8,192 bases of DNA. Origin: Acinetobacter sp. (GTDB lineage: Bacteria; Pseudomonadota; Gammaproteobacteria; Pseudomonadales; Moraxellaceae). Of this stretch, positions 1-6,928 are shown one piece after another. The notes under the pieces are model-generated. The model was not told the origin of the DNA, did no database searches, and saw only the letters and a list, made by a program, of their open reading frames with translations. The translations under genes were made by a program, and so were the position numbers. The stretch spans positions 1 through 8,192 of the forward strand of contig SSHD01000106.1 of NCBI GenBank assembly GCA_008017255.1, in the 5' to 3' direction. Positions within the stretch are counted from its first letter, which is position 1, and each line of letters opens with the position of its first letter.

Positions 1-650
1 GGCGTGAAGTGAAATTGCCATGATGTTTTTTCTTCAAATTGTTTAGCTTCTAATTTGAAGTAATGAGCAATACTTTCATAGGATTGCCTAGCATTTTCAT
101 CTAATAATATCCATGAGAGTAATCTGCGAATGCCCTCATTATTGAATTGGCCTAAAGGAAATGTGCGGTGTGGTAGCACATGAATAACGGTCGTTGTCTG
201 ATCTATAGGATCAACAAAAAACTCTCTTGCTAAGATACCTTGATCAAGACAGTTCCTTGCTAAGTAGGCATTCCGAAAGAACAGAACGCGTGCTAATTCA
301 ATCTGTGGTATACGAATATGCAGGATATCTGGGTTTTGTTCACTGCCTCTATTAAAATTAAATTCAAAATAATACCCTTTATTCTTTGGATCAACTTTGA
401 CCTTCCAGTCCTCATTTGATTGAATATTGATACTAATTTTATAGCCACCTTTACGGCATTGGCCGTCACTTGGATTCAAGCATCGACCTCGTGCAAAAGC
501 TGGTAAACTAGATAGACGTGAGTGTTTGACGGATAGTTCAGAACCAGAATGAATTCCTAATTTAATATTCCAAGAATCTAAGTGATTAAATTTAAATATT
601 TCACCTAAGAATGTAATTTTTGCGTCTTCTGGGAAATTCTTAATTTTCAT
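1..650 (-). CDS. tnsE: TnsE, Tn7-type target selector (partial, C-terminus beyond left edge)
   Basis: The first 216 complete codons of a TnsE homologue are visible; the frame is open to the window edge. Tn7 TnsE is about 538 aa, so roughly the N-terminal 40% is seen. In Tn7, TnsE directs transposition to conjugal plasmids and discontinuously replicating DNA by binding recessed 3' ends and the sliding clamp. The call rests on collinear similarity to remembered Tn7 TnsE: IPQIELAR (residues 114-121) followed by NAYLARNCL, then SYESI (190-194), then SWQFHF near the edge. Position as the fifth gene after tnsABCD agrees. The ATG overlaps the tnsD stop by one base (TAATG), with GAGG eight bases upstream inside tnsD, so translation is probably coupled. 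The part that carries the DNA-binding activity in Tn7 TnsE is mostly C-terminal and unseen here, so intactness cannot be judged. Confidence 0.9.
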   Translation of the reverse strand, partial: MKIKNFPEDAKITFLGEIFKFNHLDSWNIKLGIHSGSELSVKHSRLSSLPAFARGRCLNPSDGQCRKGGYKISINIQSNEDWKVKVDPKNKGYYFEFNFNRGSEQNPDILHIRIPQIELARVLFFRNAYLARNCLDQGILAREFFVDPIDQTTTVIHVLPHRTFPLGQFNNEGIRRLLSWILLDENARQSYESIAHYFKLEAKQFEEKTSWQFHFT

Positions 651-2167
651 TAATTCAACCTCAAATATTGTAATGCCCTATTTAGAAATTTTGTCGTTTC
701 AGAGGTCATACGCTCGTCACTCAAACCTGCTTTGCGTAAAATTCTCCAACGAGGTAAGTCTTGGCTTTGCATTTTTATTTCAATAAAAACTTGAGTTAAC
801 CGTCTAATTTGGTAGCTACTAATATCTTCGCTATAGCGTTTCAAAAATGATTGAGTAATGTGTAAACTATATAAATTTTTTTCAATAGTCGAAACATGGG
901 TGATTTGTGTAAGCCACCATTTTGCAGAGCGTCGAGGACTATCTACATCCCAAATGAGCTCATTGTAGAGCCGAATAAGTTGTCTTGCATAAGTAAGATC
1001 ACGGTTGTACCAGTCAACTTTAGCTCCCTGTGGAATAAAGCCCTGATGGAAGGTTTGATTTATTTTCAATAGCCAGTCTTTATCATTACGGTATAGCCAA
1101 GCATATAAGGCTTGATCTATAGAACGAGCGGGTTTAATACCTAATTGTTTGACCAGTTTTAGCCATTTTTCTCTATATTCAAAGTGGTTGGGGTGGACAC
1201 ATATATTTAAATTTTGACTATTATTGTCTTTCGAGTCTTCATTTAAATTTTTAACTTGTTCTAGAATCGCTGAAAAAGTCCATTCTTTATTACTTAATGC
1301 TTCAATCACAAGGATATGTTCCAGATAACTAAAACTTTTTCGGTGTTTTCTGAAGATACTTCGCAACCAACCTGTTTCAGATTTTAAGCCGCCTAAATTG
1401 TATTGTCCTAAAAATTTGGAAGGCCATCGAGCAATGATTCTATCAAAGATTTTGTCGTGACTAATGTGGTTTCGACCACGTATACAATGATTTTTTTGAG
1501 CAAGCTGATGGTAGAACCTTGTCCATTGCTCATAATGAGGTGACTCAGAAGACGGAAGAGACAATAATTCTAATAATTTCTTTGTAATAAATAGGCTATC
1601 TGATGTCGCTTTCGACTGAATTTGCTCAGGGCACGTTTGGTATGTCGGTGTGATGAAATCATGTCGATGTAATGATCTTAGTTCAATGGTTGAGTCAATA
1701 AGTTCACCATGTATTGGACAACAAGCACCTTGTATTTGCCATAAGCGTGACCAATAAAGTTCACTATATAATTCTAACTGTTCTTTAAAACAGGCTGGGC
1801 AGTAGCGGAGTTTATGGATGGGTTTAAGTCGTGACGCATTAATACCCAGAGCAAGATGAATTGAGCCTTGGGATACTTCAGCCATCCATTGTAAACACTG
1901 TTGCCGTCTATTCTCAGGTACAAAGGGTGCATAGATCGGGAAGAGTGTATGTTGATATGCGATATCTTCTAGACTGACTTGATTGGCAGGAAATTGGTTA
2001 ATAATGGCGTTTAAGTGACAAGGCAAATCAACCGTAGCAATGACTTTGCGATTCTGAAATATTTCATCCAATAATTGTTTAGGACTACTTAAAGCAAGAC
2101 GAATTCCAGCCCTAGCCACAGTACTGTAAATGAGTTCATTTTGATATGGCATAGGGAAATTTAGCAT
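650..2167 (-). CDS. tnsD: TnsD (TniQ family), glmS/attTn7 target-site binding protein
   Basis: A 505-aa TniQ-family protein, close to the 508 aa of Tn7 TnsD. In Tn7 it binds the 3' end of glmS sequence-specifically and recruits TnsC, so that insertion falls at a fixed point downstream. The N-terminal TniQ zinc-binding motif is visible: C123-x2-C126, then C150-x2-H153, matching the CCCH zinc finger of Tn7 TnsD in spacing. The long C-terminal part, which is expected to supply most of the DNA recognition, has no short motif I can name. The start ATG abuts the tnsC stop (TAGATG), with a good AGGTGA ribosome binding site five bases upstream, inside tnsC. The element lies exactly at the glmS site, which supports a TnsD rather than a guide-RNA-linked short TniQ; the length also argues for TnsD. 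Confidence 0.94.
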   Translation of the reverse strand: MLNFPMPYQNELIYSTVARAGIRLALSSPKQLLDEIFQNRKVIATVDLPCHLNAIINQFPANQVSLEDIAYQHTLFPIYAPFVPENRRQQCLQWMAEVSQGSIHLALGINASRLKPIHKLRYCPACFKEQLELYSELYWSRLWQIQGACCPIHGELIDSTIELRSLHRHDFITPTYQTCPEQIQSKATSDSLFITKKLLELLSLPSSESPHYEQWTRFYHQLAQKNHCIRGRNHISHDKIFDRIIARWPSKFLGQYNLGGLKSETGWLRSIFRKHRKSFSYLEHILVIEALSNKEWTFSAILEQVKNLNEDSKDNNSQNLNICVHPNHFEYREKWLKLVKQLGIKPARSIDQALYAWLYRNDKDWLLKINQTFHQGFIPQGAKVDWYNRDLTYARQLIRLYNELIWDVDSPRRSAKWWLTQITHVSTIEKNLYSLHITQSFLKRYSEDISSYQIRRLTQVFIEIKMQSQDLPRWRILRKAGLSDERMTSETTKFLNRALQYLRLN

Positions 2168-3835
2168 CTAGCTCACCTGCTCAAACCAGCGCTCCATATT
2201 AAAGATAAGCTGAGTATGTTCTTTAAGATGTTGATAGAAATTCTGTTTTTCATCTTTTTGTGAGAATTGGAATCGTAAATCTTCAGTATCTAAGGTATGC
2301 CATTGATCTTGTTTAACCCTTTTACTTTTATTTTTAGGCTTTGGGTTAGTTTTAATTTTTTTGCCTATATCATTCAGCCATATCATGACAATTGGCATAA
2401 GTTCTTGCATTGAAAGATGGGGATGTTGCTGAAAGGCTCGTTTGATAGTTGGTACTAAAAGTTCAGATTTAAAGTCTAGCCCAAGTAAAAGATGATGTAA
2501 GCGTATCGCCTCTTTATTCCCATTGTATTCACTTAAATCATCATACTCAGTAGATTCAGTATGCTTATCTACAATCATTTGTAATTTAAGAATTTGCTGA
2601 TCGACTTCAGGAATAATTAGATCAGAAAACTGTATGATTTTTTCTGGATCTTTAGATCTAAGTGCATTGACCATTGGATGGATGGGCTTAAGTTCATCAT
2701 GGTAAGTCTTTTTTAATAATTTAACGGTAATACGTTCTAGGCCAGAGGTAATGGCATTAATTTGTGCAAGTACAAACAATTTGACAGCAATATCAAGAAT
2801 GCCTTGGCTAAGATCATAAAGACATTCACGAATCTCATCAGAGAGATGCATATCTGCTTTGTTTAACCACTGATATTTCCATAAAGCATCGGTAAAAGCA
2901 TTCCATTCAGATTTAAATATGCGATTATTTAACTCAAGGTTTGGTTCATTTTTTATAGGTTCCCATAATACAGATCCAAATCCAGCAGCCCTACGGTTAC
3001 CACGAAGATCATTAAAAATATACCTTGCCTTTGGTGTACCCACCATAATGACGGGTAAACTAATCACATTAACGAGTGTGACAAAGAAATTTAACATTTT
3101 GTCAGCACCGCCAGAGTTTTTGATATTAAGGTGCTGTATTTCATCAATGATAAGCAAGCCAATTGCATGAAAATTTGCAATCTGACGCATTAAATTGAGT
3201 AGTGTTTCAATACCATGACGCTTTAAAGCGTATTTAGCTTCATAGTTGGTATCAAGAGCAATATCAACGGCTCTAAAGAAATGTAAGCACAAGCTTTTTA
3301 AGGAACCGTCATGAGGACAGTCAATTTTTAAATATACAATTTGGGTAAAGTTATACTTTTCGTGATAAATAACTTGTGGGTATACACTAAGAATATTATT
3401 GATCGTTGTGGTTTTACCGATTCCAGAACATCCGATAATACTCATACTTTGAGCTGTTGAACGAGCAGGCTCATACCTAAAAGCTGAAATATCACCTTTC
3501 ATTGTTCGCTCATAACCATTCTGAATATGTTTGTTCAATTCTCCATTTGATATATTTCGACCGACATACCCTTGTCTTAACATAATTGAAAATTTTGTCC
3601 AAAGTTCAATATGTCGTTCAATTGGATGGAAAAAAATATTCAGTAATTGAGGAATAAGGTGTATACGCTGTGATGCTGGTAGAGATTGGTCTGTAATATC
3701 GAAATTTACTTTCCCTCTCAGTGCTTTAATAATATCAGGCGTATCCAGAATAGGAGGTAATGCTTCAATGAATGGATTGCCAGCATAATGCCCAATACTA
3801 GGTTGATATTCCTTAACAATGACTTTATTACTCAT
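2168..3835 (-). CDS. tnsC: TnsC, AAA+ ATPase transposition regulator
   Basis: AAA+ ATPase that in Tn7 assembles on target DNA marked by TnsD or TnsE, activates the TnsA-TnsB transposase and takes part in target immunity. From the chosen start it has 555 aa, the length of Tn7 TnsC. Walker A is GCSGIGKT (residues 135-142), Walker B is LLIIDE with D231 and E232 followed by IQHL, and a sensor-1-like MVGT lies near 264-267. The N-terminal stretch before Walker A is the region that contacts TnsD in Tn7; a basic linker (about 492-508, rich in K) precedes the C-terminal tail, which in Tn7 binds TnsA. An in-frame ATG nine bases upstream (3844) is possible, but AAGG would directly abut it, whereas AAGGA lies eight bases before the ATG at 3835, so I prefer 3835. 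The gene follows tnsB and abuts tnsD without a gap. Confidence 0.94.
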   Translation of the reverse strand: MSNKVIVKEYQPSIGHYAGNPFIEALPPILDTPDIIKALRGKVNFDITDQSLPASQRIHLIPQLLNIFFHPIERHIELWTKFSIMLRQGYVGRNISNGELNKHIQNGYERTMKGDISAFRYEPARSTAQSMSIIGCSGIGKTTTINNILSVYPQVIYHEKYNFTQIVYLKIDCPHDGSLKSLCLHFFRAVDIALDTNYEAKYALKRHGIETLLNLMRQIANFHAIGLLIIDEIQHLNIKNSGGADKMLNFFVTLVNVISLPVIMVGTPKARYIFNDLRGNRRAAGFGSVLWEPIKNEPNLELNNRIFKSEWNAFTDALWKYQWLNKADMHLSDEIRECLYDLSQGILDIAVKLFVLAQINAITSGLERITVKLLKKTYHDELKPIHPMVNALRSKDPEKIIQFSDLIIPEVDQQILKLQMIVDKHTESTEYDDLSEYNGNKEAIRLHHLLLGLDFKSELLVPTIKRAFQQHPHLSMQELMPIVMIWLNDIGKKIKTNPKPKNKSKRVKQDQWHTLDTEDLRFQFSQKDEKQNFYQHLKEHTQLIFNMERWFEQVS

Positions 3836-3842
3836 TCTATTC

Positions 3843-3848
3843 ATCCTT
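3843..3848 (-). promoter_or_regulatory. tnsC ribosome binding site that decides the start codon
   Basis: Minus-strand AAGGAT lies seven bases before the ATG at 3835 but overlaps the alternative ATG at 3844. Its spacing fits only the downstream start. Confidence 0.6.
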
Positions 3849-3862
3849 ATTCGTGAATAAAG

Positions 3863-6004
3863 TTATGGCTCATCATCTTCACTGAGTAAATCGTGGTATA
3901 GAGGGAAACGTAACTTTAAATCCTCATCAAGTTCCTCAGATGACTTCTTCCGCTTTGGCATAGGAATGACATTGCTCTGAGCATCTTGTGTGATTTTGGG
4001 TTTCATGACCGTTGTAGCAGTGTCATTAACACTGGATCTCGTACCTTTCAATTTAGAACGTTCAAGCTCTTTTTCGTGGGTTCGATTACTCCTAATCTCA
4101 GAGATTCGACTTTTCTGGCTTTGAGTAGACAATGGTGTTTCGCTACTAGCTTGTTGAATAATATCCATGATTTTCTGCTCTAACACAGATTGAGCTAAGT
4201 TGTTCTTTATATTTTGTTTTTCAATAGTTTTTTTCTGAACACTATTGATTTGCCAAACTTCCCAAAAACTATAGCCTTTGAATTCACGGGAATAGTCTGA
4301 AATAGTTGCTTCCCAATATTTCAGACTACTTTGTTCATAGAAGACATAAATTTTTTCTGCATTACTTGGATCATAGGCAGCATATAAAAACTTAGGTCGA
4401 TTTATTGTATTTTGGCGGTGTAGCCAACCCTTTTCATATAATTCTGGGCAGGTATAAGTCACACCAAAAATTTTCAAACCTCGATTTGATAAAGTTGCCT
4501 TTTCTCTAGGCAATAATGCGACATAAACAGCCTGATCGGAAGCTGTTCGTAGTTTCCCCGTACGATGCTGTATTCCCCAGTTCCATAACGCCATTGGGAC
4601 GGCTGGTAGGTCATGTGGTAGATCGATATCACGATCATAATTGTTGATTTGGTGAAATTGGTTATATTTCAGAACTGATAAAAGAATAATTTTAGTGAAT
4701 TCATCTAGATTAAGTGTTGCATCTAGACGGTAGTCCTTTCCACCTCGTTTTTTTGTGATTACATCTTGAACCACCCCTTTTGCAAAGGGTTTAAATTCAG
4801 CTTGTATTAATTTGAATCTGCTTTCAACAATTGGCTTTAGATCACCACGATAGGGTGGTGCATTCTCAAGCCTTATCGAAAAACTTTTTTCTAAATTTTC
4901 AACTTGATGGCCAAATAACTCGGCTCGGTCAGCTAAAATCGCATCAGGCAAGCCGATACAAGGCCAGTTTTCATAAGTAATATCTATTCCATACTTTTTG
5001 CATAAAGCGACTTTATCTGTAAAAGCGCAATAAAGAGCTTGTATACTTGTTTTATAAGAAGCATTTTCTAAGCCAATATATAAGCCAGTAACCATACGAC
5101 TAAAGACATCAATGACGAAGTAAATTGTTGGTCGGCCAATTATTCGGCTTCGATCAAGATTAGAAACTAAATAGATATCAGCAATGGTGGCATCTATTTC
5201 ATACCGTGAGCCAGGACCAAGAACTTGTGTGTTTACAGTAGAATGGAGCTGGCGTAAGTCTTTAGAGTACTCAATATCATTAGATCGCTTCTCTAAACGA
5301 GTTACTTCATTGTATTCTCGGTGATAAAAATACTGAAATTGGCGTAGTGTAGGATATTCCGTTTCAGGTATATCTGGATACAGTGTGCGATATATCTTTT
5401 GAAATTCCCGATTGGCATACTTTAAAGTATGTTTCTTATTTGATAATAAGTATTTGCTAATCGTGAGATGAAATAGGCGTTCAATCTCCTGTGTAATAAT
5501 AGCTCCAGTACCTTCTTTGTAGAGGCGCTTTCTTCCTAATTTTTGACTTGCAACTTTTTTACTCCCTTTTGCACCTGAGTTTTGGTAATTAGGGATTAAA
5601 GCATTCGGTGTTTGCCCTCTTTGCCAGTATTGTCTAAGCAAGCGGTATATTGTCTGTTTGGTAGATTTCTTACTATTTATAATTTCATTAATTAGCGAGG
5701 ATCGGGCACTTGGAATATAAAATTGTTCATTATTAACTATATCTTTGATTAGATTGTAATTTTCATCTCTTTTTAGTTGAGAGATGGAATCTTTTTCGGG
5801 CTGGATGAGGGCAATATCTTGAAATGGATCTTCAATTCGAAACACCTCAAAAGATTCAATGGCATGAAATAATTCTGTTTTGCTGATGATTTCAGGAAGT
5901 GCTTTCACATCATTGATATCAATCCAAACAATATGTTCAGATAAAATTTTGAGGATTCTAATCGGAAGATCCTGATACTGATATACATCATTGATTCGCA
6001 GCAT
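3863..6004 (-). CDS. tnsB: TnsB, DDE transposase (integrase fold)
   Basis: DDE transposase of 713 aa (Tn7 TnsB is 702 aa). It binds repeats in the transposon ends, cuts the 3' ends and joins them to target DNA, acting with TnsA. The catalytic triad is visible: D271 (in EIDATIADIYL), D359 (in LADRAEL) and E394 (in PIVESRF), with spacings of 88 and 35 residues as in Tn7 (D273, D361, E396). The N-terminal 270 residues hold the DNA-binding helical region; the YYHRE-like and GRPTIYFVIDVFSRM stretches flank the RNase H fold. About 490-560 fits the beta-barrel of Mu/TnsB-type transposases. The tail from about 590 is charged and low in complexity, ending FPLYHDLLSEDDEP; in Tn7 this tip contacts TnsC. 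The start overlaps tnsA by 17 bp in another frame and has a very strong GGGAGGAGA site six bases upstream. Catalytic residues are intact, so it is probably active. Confidence 0.96.
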   Translation of the reverse strand: MLRINDVYQYQDLPIRILKILSEHIVWIDINDVKALPEIISKTELFHAIESFEVFRIEDPFQDIALIQPEKDSISQLKRDENYNLIKDIVNNEQFYIPSARSSLINEIINSKKSTKQTIYRLLRQYWQRGQTPNALIPNYQNSGAKGSKKVASQKLGRKRLYKEGTGAIITQEIERLFHLTISKYLLSNKKHTLKYANREFQKIYRTLYPDIPETEYPTLRQFQYFYHREYNEVTRLEKRSNDIEYSKDLRQLHSTVNTQVLGPGSRYEIDATIADIYLVSNLDRSRIIGRPTIYFVIDVFSRMVTGLYIGLENASYKTSIQALYCAFTDKVALCKKYGIDITYENWPCIGLPDAILADRAELFGHQVENLEKSFSIRLENAPPYRGDLKPIVESRFKLIQAEFKPFAKGVVQDVITKKRGGKDYRLDATLNLDEFTKIILLSVLKYNQFHQINNYDRDIDLPHDLPAVPMALWNWGIQHRTGKLRTASDQAVYVALLPREKATLSNRGLKIFGVTYTCPELYEKGWLHRQNTINRPKFLYAAYDPSNAEKIYVFYEQSSLKYWEATISDYSREFKGYSFWEVWQINSVQKKTIEKQNIKNNLAQSVLEQKIMDIIQQASSETPLSTQSQKSRISEIRSNRTHEKELERSKLKGTRSSVNDTATTVMKPKITQDAQSNVIPMPKRKKSSEELDEDLKLRFPLYHDLLSEDDEP

Positions 6005-6794
6005 AACGAATCTCCTCCCAAATTGTTAGATCGCCTAATTGAATATTGGGTGGGACTAAATCTTTGTAATTTAATTGTAGGTCGAATTTAAAATAACGTT
6101 GAGCAAAAAGTACACGTAATTCTGATAGAGATGTACCTATCTCAAGGTCATAAGATGAATCAATTTTTTTTGCTAAGTTAATCAAGGATAAATTTGGATA
6201 TTTATGGAACTGCTTTACATAGAATTCAATTTGATCATACAGATTGATGTGATCATCATCTCTGATGACAGGATATAACCATTTGATATTGTCAAAAACC
6301 ACTTTGGGAATTTCTTGTTCTGTGATGATTTGCCAAGGGATCTTTTTACTTTGCCAATAGCGTCGTTCGATTTCCAGTTTTTCAATTGTACGTGTATCTT
6401 CAAGATCTTTATGGTATTTAGCTTGTATGCTAAATCGAGGATTTATAGAGTCGGAGCTAAACACATAAAAATCCGTACTCATTATCTGCTTAATGCCTCT
6501 AACGGCAGGATGTGGAATAAAATTTAAATCGGCAATTTCTTCGGTTTGTTCTATTCGGAGGGGGAATTGTTCTCGTATATCTTGAATCAATGGATTCCAT
6601 TCTAAAATTAAGAAAATAGCAAGCTCTAAATCTGATAGTAAATGGTGTGTCCGCTTCGTCTTATGGCCATAAACTCGATGAGAGCGACCACGTGATGATA
6701 GATCACGAACAGTCAACCACGGTTTATATGATGATAACTCACCATCACCTCGGCCATCTTTGATCCATTTTTGCTGTTGTTGGACTGAGAGCAT
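5988..6794 (-). CDS. tnsA: TnsA, restriction-endonuclease-like 5'-end-cutting transposase subunit
   Basis: TnsA cuts the 5' ends of the transposon, so that together with TnsB it allows cut-and-paste movement instead of cointegrate formation. The protein is 268 aa from the chosen ATG (Tn7 TnsA is 273 aa). The nuclease residues known from Tn7 (E63, D114, Q130, K132) are matched by E57 in LSDLELAIF, D108 in MSTDF, and Q124 and K126 in FSIQAK, all with the same spacing. GRSHRVYGHKT (about 36-46) and ERRYWQSKKIPW (about 143-154) are further Tn7 TnsA hallmarks. The C-terminal half, which in Tn7 binds TnsC and DNA, ends EEIRYAANQ. An in-frame GTG at 6803 would lengthen it by three residues, but that codon lies inside the AGGTG ribosome binding site, which is six bases before the ATG at 6794; the ATG is therefore preferred. 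First gene of the operon; it overlaps tnsB by 17 bp. Confidence 0.95.
   Translation of the reverse strand: MLSVQQQQKWIKDGRGDGELSSYKPWLTVRDLSSRGRSHRVYGHKTKRTHHLLSDLELAIFLILEWNPLIQDIREQFPLRIEQTEEIADLNFIPHPAVRGIKQIMSTDFYVFSSDSINPRFSIQAKYHKDLEDTRTIEKLEIERRYWQSKKIPWQIITEQEIPKVVFDNIKWLYPVIRDDDHINLYDQIEFYVKQFHKYPNLSLINLAKKIDSSYDLEIGTSLSELRVLFAQRYFKFDLQLNYKDLVPPNIQLGDLTIWEEIRYAANQ
6011..6019 (-). promoter_or_regulatory. Strong tnsB ribosome binding site inside tnsA
   Basis: Minus-strand GGGAGGAGA lies six bases before the tnsB ATG. It is the best match to the anti-Shine-Dalgarno sequence in the window and is stronger than that of tnsA, suggesting TnsB is made at least as efficiently as TnsA despite being second in the operon. 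Confidence 0.65.
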
Positions 6795-6798
6795 AAAA

Positions 6799-6839
6799 AA
6801 CACCTGTTGTGTTCATTTGAAATGAGCATAACAGGTGTT
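6799..6839. repeat. 41-bp near-perfect palindrome over tnsA promoter, start of transcription and ribosome binding site
   Basis: Two 20-bp arms (6799-6818 and 6820-6839) pair at 18 of 20 positions around a single central base at 6819; the outer 10 bp, aacacctgtt, are perfect. On the minus strand the second arm runs into six T residues (6800-6795) directly before the tnsA ATG, and it contains the AGGTG ribosome binding site (6805-6801). As RNA it would be a hairpin with a U run, resembling an intrinsic terminator; as DNA it could be an operator. The predicted -10 box (6825-6830) lies in the upstream arm and the predicted transcription start falls near the centre. Which role applies cannot be decided from the sequence. 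Confidence 0.8.
6801..6805 (-). promoter_or_regulatory. tnsA ribosome binding site that decides the start codon
   Basis: Minus-strand AGGTG, six bases before the ATG at 6794, lies within one arm of the 41-bp palindrome. The alternative GTG start at 6803 is part of this very motif and has no other site upstream at a suitable distance. Confidence 0.65.
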
Positions 6840-6853
6840 CATAAAACAAACAA
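6825..6853 (-). promoter_or_regulatory. Probable sigma-70 promoter of the tnsABCDE operon
   Basis: On the minus strand, TTGTTT (6853-6848) is followed after 17 bp by TATGCT (6830-6825). The -35 keeps TTG and the -10 keeps TAT and the final T. The predicted start is near 6818, giving a leader of about 24 bases. The -35 is only three bases from the innermost TnsB-type repeat, so TnsB bound there could repress the operon, as TnsB bound at the right end does in Tn7. This is a motif match only. Confidence 0.5.
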
Positions 6854-6856
6854 TCC

Positions 6857-6923
6857 AGTATGATACTTTTTTGTTTAGTATGACACTTTATTGTTTGGTG
6901 TGAGACTTTATTGTCTGCTTACA
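6857..6923. repeat. Tn7-type transposon right end with three tandem TnsB-type binding sites
   Basis: Read on the minus strand from 6923, the end starts TGTAAGCA and continues GACAATAAAGTC, closely matching my recollection of the Tn7 end (TGTGGGCG then GACAATAAAGTC). Three head-to-tail 20-bp units follow without gaps: 6897-6916, 6877-6896 and 6857-6876. On the plus strand their shared pattern is rGTrTGANACTTTwTTGTyT; the inner two agree at 18 of 20 positions, the outer two at 16 of 20. The outermost unit begins seven bases from the tip. Tn7's right end is described with four overlapping sites of about 22 bp, so this end is slightly shorter and simply tandem. Confidence 0.88.
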
Positions 6924-6928
6924 TAAAT
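6924..6928. other. Predicted 5-bp target-site duplication (right copy)
   Basis: The five host bases TAAAT immediately outside the transposon tip are the expected Tn7-type duplication. Tn7 duplicates 5 bp on insertion; the partner copy would lie past the left end, outside the window. Confidence 0.65.

Larger units (their letters stand above)
1..6923. mobile_element. Tn7-like transposon, right portion (left end and cargo beyond window)
   Basis: Everything from the left edge to 6923 belongs to one Tn7-type element: the right end with TnsB-type repeats, then tnsABCDE all reading inward. The insertion point is 25 bp past the glmS stop, the position expected of TnsD-directed insertion at attTn7, and the orientation (right end next to glmS, tns genes co-directional with glmS) is the canonical one. 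The predicted 5-bp target duplication next to this end is TAAAT on the plus strand; its copy at the left end is out of view. The tns genes are visibly richer in A and T than glmS, consistent with horizontal acquisition. No cas genes or CRISPR repeats are present in the visible part. Confidence 0.95.

Noticed and set aside
1..650. A cargo or host gene instead of tnsE at the left edge
   Set aside because: The translation matches remembered Tn7 TnsE at several blocks in order, and its start overlaps the tnsD stop, so it belongs to the operon.
2919..3170. Plus-strand open frame of 83 codons inside tnsC
   Set aside because: It lies wholly opposite a clear AAA+ gene, including the Walker B region, and has no recognisable product; it is a shadow of the coding strand.
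3986..4183. Plus-strand open frame of 65 codons opposite the TnsB tail
   Set aside because: Opposite a low-complexity charged tail, with no ribosome binding site or recognisable domain.
6215..6527. Short open frames within tnsA on both strands
   Set aside because: They overlap the conserved catalytic part of tnsA in other frames and resemble nothing known.
6820..6856. Possible fourth TnsB-type repeat inward of 6857
   Set aside because: The bases there do not align to the 20-bp unit beyond a few chance matches, so only three sites are claimed.
1..6923. CRISPR-associated Tn7-like element (guide-RNA-directed)
   Set aside because: TnsD is full length, the insertion is at the glmS site, TnsE is present, and no cas gene or CRISPR repeat is seen. 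Cas genes in the unseen cargo cannot be excluded but nothing points to them.
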